Source of the DNA: Bacillota bacterium
GTDB taxonomy: Bacteria; Bacillota; Clostridia; Oscillospirales; Ruminococcaceae
Direction of reading: 5' to 3'
DNA: 21,272 nt
NCBI GenBank assembly: GCA_023429685.1
Contig: JAEZDF010000145.1
Span: forward strand, 1-21,272
The notes beneath the pieces were generated by a model. That model did no database searches. It was not told where the DNA came from and saw only the letters and a list, made by a program, of their open reading frames with translations. The translations under genes were made by a program, and so were the position numbers. Positions 7,406 through 13,344 of this stretch are shown here, in pieces. Each line of letters opens with the position of its first letter. Within the stretch, counting starts at the first letter, position 1.

Positions 7406-8749
7406 CTATTCGACTGGTCTGATTCTAATGCTGTGCGCTTTCCATGTGTCGGGATAAAACTCAATATAATGCGTATTTTGCTTGTTAAATACTTGCTCGC
7501 GGGAGGAAAAGGGTTTTCCGCTCAGTATTTGGGTTGTGTTAGTAGCGGTGTCGTATAGATAGTTTCGATATTCTCCGTCAACAAGGGCGGTGTAGATATA
7601 TTGCAAAGAGCCGTTGAAGATACGCGTGCGTAGTTTTTGGTGATGACTATGGTGTTGTATTTGGATTGGAAGCCAAGCCACAGAGGCGTCTTTGGTGTCT
7701 AGTATAAGAAAGCGATGCATACCATCACTTTCGCTGGAAAATACGATGCGATTATCGTTGATTGTCTCAAAATAAACTGGCACATTAAAAGCCTCTGCGT
7801 CGGTTAACTGAAAGCTTTCGCTTGTCGCATACCATAGGTGGGTGCTCACGGTGTCACCAGTCTCGGGGTCGCTAATCCAATCGACCATAGCATAAACGCC
7901 GTTTTCTCCGAAGATAGCTGAAAATTCTTGTTCCTCAAATAGTGCTCGAGACCCCGTTTCGTCCGCAAACCAGGCTGAGCGAACGGTATTTGATTTTTCC
8001 TTGTTTTTGCATGCGAAATAGACACAGCCGCCGTTGACAGGAACTACTTCTTGAACGCCGAAGTAAACGCCCATCTTACCGTAAGCCTGTATCCACTCAC
8101 TCATGTCGTCTACCAGAGTGAATTTGTCGGTAGAAACCCGGTATAGAAACAGCCGATCATGACCGTTTAATGCCACTAAATCTTCGTTAATCCATACCGG
8201 GGTAAGAATACTGGTGTCTTCCCAGCCTTTCACCGTTCTGCCGTCGGACAGGGTTCTTATTATCTCGTGGTTTTCATCTGGTATTTCGGTATAGTGTAAA
8301 AACTCCCGAATCAAGTTGCCAGTACCATCCCAGATAGAACCATTAACCAATACCCAGTCGCCATCGGTTGTTTTACAGGCGGATAAGCTGCCGGGGTAAT
8401 CATTTTCGCTGTAGCCACCTTGGACGAATATACGATTGTCCGTGACGGCAAACTGGTATTCCGCAATCAAATATTTTGCTGGTATTGTAACGGTTTTGAC
8501 CAGTTGGTTGTTTAAGTCGATATAGCGAATGGTATCGCTATCGGGCGCCGCCAAAATCGTACCACCATTAAGCCAGACGCAAGCAGACTTAAAAGGATAC
8601 AGCGTATCGCTCAATGAAGGGGATATGGGTTCTGGGTCACTAGACAACGGACTGTCCGATTCGGTTTCGTTTATCGGCAAAGGTGTATGGCAACCGAATA
8701 ACATAATGATGCATACAAAAGCAATCAATAAAAGCCTTAATGATTTCAA
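7406..8749 (-). CDS. Lipoprotein of unknown function
   Basis: I do not recognise the family of this 447-residue protein. It begins with a lipoprotein signal peptide (KSLRLLLIAFVCIIMLFGC, lipobox Cys at 20), followed by a Ser/Pro/Glu-rich linker and then a long domain with many short beta-like repeats rich in Trp, Tyr and Asp (for example ACVWLNGGTILAAPDSDTIRYIDL and NYLYDTATNTTQIL). This spacing resembles a beta-propeller, but no named repeat is clear. The start is a TTG at 8749, chosen because AGGAGAGG lies 7 nt upstream and the signal peptide starts there. It is a single gene, convergent with the ABC operon and sharing its terminator, and is somewhat more AT-rich than the genes to its left. 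Confidence 0.8.
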   Translation of the reverse strand: MKSLRLLLIAFVCIIMLFGCHTPLPINETESDSPLSSDPEPISPSLSDTLYPFKSACVWLNGGTILAAPDSDTIRYIDLNNQLVKTVTIPAKYLIAEYQFAVTDNRIFVQGGYSENDYPGSLSACKTTDGDWVLVNGSIWDGTGNLIREFLHYTEIPDENHEIIRTLSDGRTVKGWEDTSILTPVWINEDLVALNGHDRLFLYRVSTDKFTLVDDMSEWIQAYGKMGVYFGVQEVVPVNGGCVYFACKNKEKSNTVRSAWFADETGSRALFEEQEFSAIFGENGVYAMVDWISDPETGDTVSTHLWYATSESFQLTDAEAFNVPVYFETINDNRIVFSSESDGMHRFLILDTKDASVAWLPIQIQHHSHHQKLRTRIFNGSLQYIYTALVDGEYRNYLYDTATNTTQILSGKPFSSREQVFNKQNTHYIEFYPDTWKAHSIRIRPVE

Positions 8750-8808
8750 GGCAGAACCTCTCCTGACAAAAAAGATGTTGTATTGCTGTAGAATTCAATA
8801 CCTAGACC

Positions 8809-8817
8809 ATTATACCA
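8809..8817 (-). promoter_or_regulatory. Extended -10 promoter of the lipoprotein gene
   Basis: On the minus strand TGG-TATAAT (8817 to 8809) is a perfect extended -10 element with no good -35 box. It lies 60 bp upstream of the TTG start. Confidence 0.5.
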
Positions 8818-8819
8818 CT

Positions 8820-9001
8820 AATTAACCAACCCACATCATTTAACTTGTTTGGATTTTAAGGGTAAGAATAATTATGGTATATTCGCGGGCTTTCTCGTCG
8901 AAGGGTTGCGTCTGTTTTATCTGCAAACCAGATGAAAGCTGCCCCCCTTTTCCTGTTTCAAGATTAAGATAACAACCCTAACTAAAAACGCAAAAAACAT
9001 A
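8820..9001. other. Intergenic stretch upstream of the ars island
   Basis: I see no convincing gene here. A 32-codon frame at 8874-8972 (plus strand) contains four Cys residues, with AAGGG about 12 nt upstream; it is discussed as a finding only. Confidence 0.4.
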
Positions 9002-9030
9002 TTGACAAAAATCGATGTGTGGCATATACT
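9002..9030 (+). promoter_or_regulatory. Promoter of the arsR1 operon
   Basis: TTGACA (9002-9007) and TATACT (9025-9030) are separated by 17 nt, a near-consensus SigA promoter. An ArsR-type inverted repeat overlaps spacer and -10, as expected for repression by steric block. Confidence 0.8.
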
Positions 9031-9043
9031 GCATTATATCGAT
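9011..9043. promoter_or_regulatory. ArsR1 operator candidate
   Basis: ATCGAT occurs at 9011-9016 and again at 9038-9043, forming a spaced palindrome that flanks the -10 box; the right half reads ATATCGAT. The same TATCGA core is found in the arsR2 operator at 12939-12968. Confidence 0.5.
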
Positions 9044-9163
9044 AAAAATAGAACTGAACGCACGGGCTCGCAATAAGGTGGATCAAAAAACGCTTACCCC
9101 GCAATGAAAAGGCGTTTTTACTCTGCTTATAGGCACAAGACACAGAAAGGATATGGTTTAACA

Positions 9164-9469
9164 TTGGAAAACAAATATGCAAATAACGCAAGGGTGTTTA
9201 AGGCGTTCTGCGACGAAAACCGCCTGATGATACTCGAGATGTTGCAAAGCGGTGAAAAGTGCGCCTGTAAGATACTTGAGCGGCTGAATATTGTGCAATC
9301 CACGCTGTCGCACCATATGAAGATACTCGTGGAAAGCGGCATCGTCTGCGCCCGTAAGGACGGCAAATGGACGCACTACTCCCTGTCCGAGGAGGGCACG
9401 CAGTACGCGAAGGAGCTGCTCAGTGAATTAACATCCATAAACGCGAAGGGGGATTGTATATGCAGGTGA
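9164..9469 (+). CDS. arsR: ArsR/SmtB-family metalloregulator (arsR1)
   Basis: This winged-helix repressor releases DNA on metal or metalloid binding. It has the family core VFKAFCDENRLMILEML, the recognition helix IVQSTLSHHMKILVESG and the wing RKDGKWTHYSL. The CxC pair Cys33/Cys35 (EKCACKILERL) is at the position of the arsenite-binding ELCVCD motif, and a second CxC (Cys98/Cys100) ends the protein. The start is set at TTG 9164, giving 101 residues, because it aligns with the start of arsR2 and follows AGAAAGG; the ATG at 9104 would add 20 residues and lacks a ribosome site. The stop overlaps the permease gene by 10 bp. It most likely represses its own operon up to 12848. Arsenite or antimonite is the likely inducer. 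Confidence 0.88.
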   Translation: MENKYANNARVFKAFCDENRLMILEMLQSGEKCACKILERLNIVQSTLSHHMKILVESGIVCARKDGKWTHYSLSEEGTQYAKELLSELTSINAKGDCICR

Positions 9470-10476
9470 TACGTACCATATGGGACTTTTTTCAAAACCA
9501 GATACTCGGCATGCATTGGCTCAACGAGCTGGTCGGTTACGGGGTAACCGCTGTTGGGCTTGACAAGAATGGTTGGCTGGGCGGTGGCATTCAGTTTTTT
9601 ATCTACGACGTGATAAAGATCTTTGTTCTGCTTTCTGTGCTGATTTTTATGATCTCATACATACAAAGCTATTTCCCCCCCGAGCGGACGAAAAAGATAC
9701 TGGGGCGGTTTCATGGGGTAGGGGCTAATACGCTTGCCGCTTTGCTCGGCACGGTAACACCATTTTGCTCCTGCTCCTCCATTCCGCTGTTTATCGGCTT
9801 TTCCAGCGCGGGCTTGCCGGTTGGGGTCACCTTTTCGTTTCTCATCTCGTCACCGCTGGTGGATTTGGGCTCTTTAATCCTATTGACGAGCATCTTCGGT
9901 GCAAAGGTAGCGGTTGCCTATGTCGTGGTAGGGCTGGTTCTGGCGGTCATCGGCGGCACGCTGATTGAAAAGTTTGGCATGGGTCGGTATGTAGAGGAAT
10001 TTATAAAGTCCGCTGGCTCGGTGGATATTGACGCGCCTGAGTTAACGCGCAAGGACCGACTTGTCTATGCAAGGGATCAGGTTAAGGCAACGGTGAAAAA
10101 GGTTGCGCCCTATGTCCTTGTGGGCGTGGGTATCGGTGCGCTGATACACAATTTAATCCCCGAGGCGTGGGTTGAGTCCATCTTAGGCGGCGGAAATCCG
10201 TTCTCGGTTATTCTTGCTACGCTGGTGGGTGTGCCGATGTATGCGGACATCTTTGGAACCATCCCCGTCGCCGAAAGCCTGTTTACGAAGGGCGCGGGGC
10301 TAGGAACCATCCTATCCTTTATGATGGCGGTAACGGCGCTGAGCCTACCCTCGATAATTATGCTCCGCAAGGCGGTTAAGCCGCGGCTTTTGGCGGTGTT
10401 TATCGGTATCGTGACGGTTGGTATTATCCTCATCGGGTATCTGTTCAATGCGTTTGGCCACCTGCTTGTAGGTTAA
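9460..10476 (+). CDS. ArsP-like permease (PF03773 family), full length
   Basis: This polytopic membrane protein of 338 residues belongs to the permease family that contains ArsP, an exporter of trivalent organoarsenicals. The diagnostic segment TPFCSCSSIPLFIGFSSAGLP (from about residue 100) contains Cys103 and Cys105 in a membrane region. A second family block, GVPMYADIFGTIPVAESLFTKGAGLG, occurs in the C-terminal half. The start at 9460 is preferred over the TTG two codons upstream because GAAGGGGG lies 7 nt before it. It overlaps arsR1 and is followed by two half-size permeases of the same type. Export of arsenicals is likely from the operon context; the transported form (inorganic or methylated) is not resolved. 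Confidence 0.85.
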   Translation: MQVIRTIWDFFQNQILGMHWLNELVGYGVTAVGLDKNGWLGGGIQFFIYDVIKIFVLLSVLIFMISYIQSYFPPERTKKILGRFHGVGANTLAALLGTVTPFCSCSSIPLFIGFSSAGLPVGVTFSFLISSPLVDLGSLILLTSIFGAKVAVAYVVVGLVLAVIGGTLIEKFGMGRYVEEFIKSAGSVDIDAPELTRKDRLVYARDQVKATVKKVAPYVLVGVGIGALIHNLIPEAWVESILGGGNPFSVILATLVGVPMYADIFGTIPVAESLFTKGAGLGTILSFMMAVTALSLPSIIMLRKAVKPRLLAVFIGIVTVGIILIGYLFNAFGHLLVG

Positions 10477-10487
10477 GGATGGGAGCA

Positions 10488-10967
10488 ATGAGTAATTATA
10501 TTTTATACGGCATCACAGCCGTTTTGCTGGTATTGTCTTTTGTAAAAGACAGGGATAAAACGAAAAAGGCATTAAAAAAGGCGTGGAAGTCCTTTGAGAA
10601 CATCCTGCCCGAGCTATTGGTTGTTCTGCTGCTGGTCGGGCTGCTGCTGGCGGTATTAAACACCGAGCTGATATCCAAAATTATCGGGGAGGATTCGGGC
10701 TGGCTTGGTGTACTGCTTGCCGCAACTGTGGGTGCGGTTACCCTGATACCGGGGTTTGTGGCATTCCCGACTGCGGCAATGCTACTGCAGGGCGGGGCGG
10801 GGTATATGCAGATTGGCGCGTTTGTCTCGACCTTAATGATGGTCGGCATCGTTACCCTGCCGGTGGAGATTAAATACTTTGGCAAAAGGACGGCTGTTCT
10901 TAGGAATGTATTTGCATTTGCATTTTCCTTCCTTGTGGCGTATGTAATCGGATTGGTGGTGGGTTAG
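10488..10967 (+). CDS. Half-size permease of the PF03773 type, subunit A
   Basis: This 159-residue protein has four or five hydrophobic helices. Its central block LIPGFVAFPTAAMLLQGGAGYMQIGAFVSTLMMVG resembles one half of the ArsP-like permease. It contains no cysteine, unlike nearly every other protein in this operon. The start at 10488 is preferred to the ATG at 10479 because AAGGA then lies 8 nt upstream. It is followed after 2 bp by a second half-size permease, so the two probably form a heterodimer equal to one complete carrier. This split arrangement is seen in several clostridial genomes; no substrate is established to my knowledge. Confidence 0.75.
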   Translation: MSNYILYGITAVLLVLSFVKDRDKTKKALKKAWKSFENILPELLVVLLLVGLLLAVLNTELISKIIGEDSGWLGVLLAATVGAVTLIPGFVAFPTAAMLLQGGAGYMQIGAFVSTLMMVGIVTLPVEIKYFGKRTAVLRNVFAFAFSFLVAYVIGLVVG

Positions 10968-10969
10968 AG

Positions 10970-11506
10970 ATGAAGGCTGTATTAAAACGATACAGGGTAT
11001 TTATTGTTGTGGCGGCGGCGTTTGTCGTTCTGACTGTGATAAACAGGGAGCTGGGGTTTAAAGCCCTTGGCATTACCGCCTTTTCCGTAAAGGAGATGCT
11101 GCTTGTCATCCCGCCCATCTTTGTGCTGCTGGGGCTATTGGATGTATGGGTACCGCGGGAGACTATGATGAAGTATATGGGCAACGGTTCCGGTATCAAG
11201 GGCATTGTGTTAGCCATAATCATTGGCTCGGTTGCGGCGGGTCCGTTGTACGGGGCGTTCCCCGTTGCGGCGGTATTTATGAAAAAGGGTGTTAAATTCA
11301 GCAATATCCTTATCTTTATCGGCGCGTGGTCCACCACCAAAATACCGATGTTCCTGTTTGAGCTTACCTCTCTTGGCGCACGGTTTGCGATAACAAGGCT
11401 GTTAGTGGATATCCCGGGTATTATTATCATCGCGATCATACTTGCTAAGCTTATCCCAAAAACAGAGGTGGAGCAGCTGTATGAGAACGCCAAAACGATA
11501 GAATAG
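10970..11506 (+). CDS. Half-size permease of the PF03773 type, subunit B
   Basis: The 178-residue membrane protein has about five hydrophobic segments and the block AAGPLYGAFPVAAVFMKKGVKFSNILIFIGAWSTTKIPM, which parallels the LIPGFVAFP block of subunit A. It also has no cysteine. The ATG lies 2 bp after the stop of subunit A. The charged C-terminal tail (TEVEQLYENAKTIE) is probably cytoplasmic. It is inferred to be the obligate partner of subunit A. A non-metalloid substrate is possible, as there are no thiols for soft metal coordination. Confidence 0.75.
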   Translation: MKAVLKRYRVFIVVAAAFVVLTVINRELGFKALGITAFSVKEMLLVIPPIFVLLGLLDVWVPRETMMKYMGNGSGIKGIVLAIIIGSVAAGPLYGAFPVAAVFMKKGVKFSNILIFIGAWSTTKIPMFLFELTSLGARFAITRLLVDIPGIIIIAIILAKLIPKTEVEQLYENAKTIE

Positions 11507-11579
11507 GCGGCGCACTGAGACGCACTCATGCAAGCTTTTCTAACCTACATAATAACGAATTAAGTGGAGGATGACTACA

Positions 11580-12014
11580 ATGGATTATAAGCAAAAAGCA
11601 CAAGAGTATTTTGGAAGCGGGTTTAACTGCGCGCAATCGGTGCTCGCCCCTTTTGCCGAGGAGCTGGGGATTTCGGAGGAGCTTGCGCTAAAAGTCGCGT
11701 CCTCGTTCGGCGGCGGCGCACGATGTGGTCAGCTATGCGGCGCGGTTTCGGGCGCGCTGATGGCACTGGGACTAAAGCACGGGCATTACCATACAGGAGA
11801 CATGGAGGAAAAGGCAAAGGCGGCTGCGCGTGCCATCGAGTTTAACGGTCGCTTTTGTGAGCGCAACGGCTCTGTTGTGTGCAAGGAGCTGCTGGGCAAC
11901 GACCCCTCTGTACCCGAACAACATGAAATACTCAAGGAGCAGGGAGCGTTTCAAACAGTTTGCCCCAAACTAGTCTGTGACGCAACGGAGATTGTTGAAG
12001 AGATGATTTTGTAA
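11580..12014 (+). CDS. C_GCAxxG_C_C family redox-type protein
   Basis: This 144-residue soluble protein has the spaced-cysteine pattern that names the family: GFNCAQSVL (Cys17), GGGARCGQLCGAVSGAL (Cys49, Cys53), FCERNGSVVCKELLG (Cys93, Cys101) and VCPKLVCDATEIVEEM (Cys128, Cys133). The family is described as putative redox-active and often occurs near thioredoxin-like or metal-related genes; the reaction is unknown. The start is placed at 11580, giving GGAGG a 9-nt spacing; the ATG at 11571 directly abuts the GGAGG. It lies 73 bp after the half-permease gene with no terminator between, so it is in the same operon. A role in thiol-based handling of arsenicals is an inference from context. Confidence 0.85.
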   Translation: MDYKQKAQEYFGSGFNCAQSVLAPFAEELGISEELALKVASSFGGGARCGQLCGAVSGALMALGLKHGHYHTGDMEEKAKAAARAIEFNGRFCERNGSVVCKELLGNDPSVPEQHEILKEQGAFQTVCPKLVCDATEIVEEMIL

Positions 12015-12027
12015 AGGAGAATGACTG

Positions 12028-12375
12028 ATGGGTTTATTCGGCAAGAAAAAAGAGCAGCCTGCAGCCTGCGGCTGCCAAGGCGAGTGCGGCGCGGAGACAG
12101 TGGCAAGCCCGCCGACCGAGAATGTGGAAGGAGCCGCCGTAAAGGTTCTCGGCTCCGGCTGTAAAAAGTGCAACGACCTGGAGGCAAACGCAAAGCAGGC
12201 ACTGACACAGCTTGGCATGGAAACCGCCATCGAGCATGTGACCGACTTTGCGCAGATTGCCGCCTACGGCGTGATGACCACCCCCGCGCTGGTTGTGAAC
12301 GGCAAGGTTGTGGCATACGGCAAGGTTTTAAAAACCGAAGAGATTGTAAAAATCCTGCAAAAGGTTGCAATGTAG
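12028..12375 (+). CDS. Small thioredoxin-like protein with N-terminal Cys cluster
   Basis: The 115-residue protein resembles the small redox-active disulfide proteins of the TIGR00412 type. The active site is GSGCKKCND (Cys45 and Cys48); the cis-Pro loop is TTPALVVNGKVVAYG. The first 30 residues form an extra tail containing ACGCQGECG (Cys14, Cys16, Cys20), which could bind a metal or metalloid. It has no signal peptide. AAAGGAG is about 9 nt upstream. It lies between the C_GCAxxG_C_C gene (13 bp away) and the DUF2703 gene and probably supplies electrons or exchanges thiols with them. In arsenic operons, similar proteins are linked to permeases; a direct role is not proven. Confidence 0.85.
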   Translation: MGLFGKKKEQPAACGCQGECGAETVASPPTENVEGAAVKVLGSGCKKCNDLEANAKQALTQLGMETAIEHVTDFAQIAAYGVMTTPALVVNGKVVAYGKVLKTEEIVKILQKVAM

Positions 12376-12413
12376 TAGACAGGCGGCAGATGATTTTAGA
12401 GGGGGGCGTGTGG

Positions 12414-12848
12414 TTGGAAAGACTTATTATCGAGTGGCGACACCTTGAAGTGGAGGGGGAAACCTGCGACCGCTGCTACGATACGGGGGAAAACCTTGCG
12501 GCGGAAGTAAAGCGGCTTCGCAGAGCGCTGGGCGAGAAAGGGATTGAGGTTCAGTATATCGAGACAAGACTGGGCGGCACCCAAATCACCGAATCCAATG
12601 CTTTGCTATTTAACGGCACCCCCATAGAGAATATTCTAAACATCAAGGTAGCGCAGAACTACTGCGATTCCTGCTCAGCACTACTTAAAACAGACACGTA
12701 CTGCCGCACGGTGTCGTTTGAGGGCAACGAGTACGAGGAGATTCCCGCCAAGGCCATCCGTCAGGCGGCGTATGCCGTGTTGGGGTTGCAAACAAACAGC
12801 AAGGAGCCCGGGGAATCCCGCTGTTGCGAAGGCGGCGGCTGTTGCTAG
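12414..12848 (+). CDS. DUF2703-family cysteine-rich protein
   Basis: This 144-residue protein matches the DUF2703 pattern: RLIIEWRHLEVEGETCDRC (Cys18, Cys21), a central GGTQITESNALLFNGTPIENIL, then YCDSCSALLKTDTYC (Cys84, Cys87, Cys97) and a thiol-rich end CCEGGGCC. The family is uncharacterised; its strand-helix order suggests a thioredoxin-like fold. The start is set at TTG 12414 because GAGGGGGG lies about 8 nt upstream and the family usually begins close to the IEWRHLE block; an ATG at 12390 would add eight residues. It is the last gene of the arsR1 operon and is followed 16 bp later by a strong terminator. Metal or metalloid chelation by the C-terminal tail is plausible. Confidence 0.8.
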   Translation: MERLIIEWRHLEVEGETCDRCYDTGENLAAEVKRLRRALGEKGIEVQYIETRLGGTQITESNALLFNGTPIENILNIKVAQNYCDSCSALLKTDTYCRTVSFEGNEYEEIPAKAIRQAAYAVLGLQTNSKEPGESRCCEGGGCC

Positions 12849-12864
12849 ATCAAGTACATACACA

Positions 12865-12898
12865 AAAAGACCCTCAAGCCGCGGCTTGAGGGTCTTTT
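12865..12898 (+). terminator. Terminator of the arsR1 operon
   Basis: A 34-nt perfect palindrome (core GACCCTCAAGCCG / CGGCTTGAGGGTC) is followed by T bases at 12895-12898. A run of A on its left side would let it also act on minus-strand transcripts. Confidence 0.9.
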
Positions 12899-12928
12899 GT
12901 AAAAGTTGTGTATCATTCGAAATAGACA

Positions 12929-12957
12929 TTGACAACTCTCGATATCTTAACTACAAT
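12929..12957 (+). promoter_or_regulatory. Promoter of the arsR2 operon
   Basis: TTGACA (12929-12934) and TACAAT (12952-12957) with 17-nt spacing give a near-consensus promoter, overlapped by an ArsR operator. Confidence 0.82.
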
Positions 12958-12983
12958 AAAGATATCGACAACTCTCTATATCT
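12931..12983. repeat. Duplicated 17-bp motif in the arsR2 control region
   Basis: GACAACTCTCGATATCT (12931-12947) is repeated at 12967-12983 with one change (G to T), start-to-start distance 36 bp. The first copy overlaps the -35 end and spacer; the second lies between the -10 box and the ribosome site. Confidence 0.75.
12939..12968. promoter_or_regulatory. ArsR2 operator candidate
   Basis: TCGATATCTT (12939-12948) and AAGATATCGA (12959-12968) are perfect inverted repeats with a 10-nt centre that contains the -10 box. This is the typical geometry for ArsR autorepression. Confidence 0.7.
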
Positions 12984-13007
12984 AAGAATGGAAAGGGCGA
13001 ACAGAGA

Positions 13008-13331
13008 ATGAAGCATGCTGATTATGCACTGCTGTTTAAGGCGTTATCAGATGAAACACGGCTTAAGATTGTGGAGATGCTCTCCTGCGGGGAGATGTGC
13101 GCATGCGATATCTTAGAGTCGTTTGCCATTAGCCAGCCGACGCTTTCTTACCACATGAAGATACTAACCGACAGCGGGCTTATTAACAGCAGAAAAGATG
13201 GCTCGTGGATGAAGTACCGCATTAGTGCCGAAAAAGCGGAGGCGATCAAGTCCTTTTGGGAGAAAATTACCACAGACAGGCAGGATTGCATCTGCAAAAA
13301 CGGTGATAACACCTCACATTGTGACGGGTAA
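13008..13331 (+). CDS. arsR: ArsR/SmtB-family metalloregulator (arsR2)
   Basis: The 107-residue repressor has the core LLFKALSDETRLKIVEML, recognition helix ISQPTLSYHMKILTDSG and wing RKDGSWMKYRI. Metal-site cysteines are Cys31 and Cys33 (GEMCACDILE), with Cys27 nearby, and a C-terminal pair Cys94/Cys96 (DCICK) like that in arsR1. It is closer in sequence to arsR1 than to arsR3, which suggests a duplication. AAAGGG lies about 10 nt upstream of the ATG. It is the first gene of a unit with the CoA-disulfide reductase 13 bp downstream, and its operator covers its own promoter. Confidence 0.92.
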   Translation: MKHADYALLFKALSDETRLKIVEMLSCGEMCACDILESFAISQPTLSYHMKILTDSGLINSRKDGSWMKYRISAEKAEAIKSFWEKITTDRQDCICKNGDNTSHCDG

Positions 13332-13344
13332 AGGGGATAAAAAC

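Noticed and set aside
10900..11529. A 209-codon minus-strand frame.
   Set aside because: It is antisense to the half-size permease subunit B, has biased composition from the opposite strand and no ribosome site.
12931..12983. CRISPR-like repeat pair.
   Set aside because: Only two 17-bp copies lie within a promoter, so an operator duplication explains them better.
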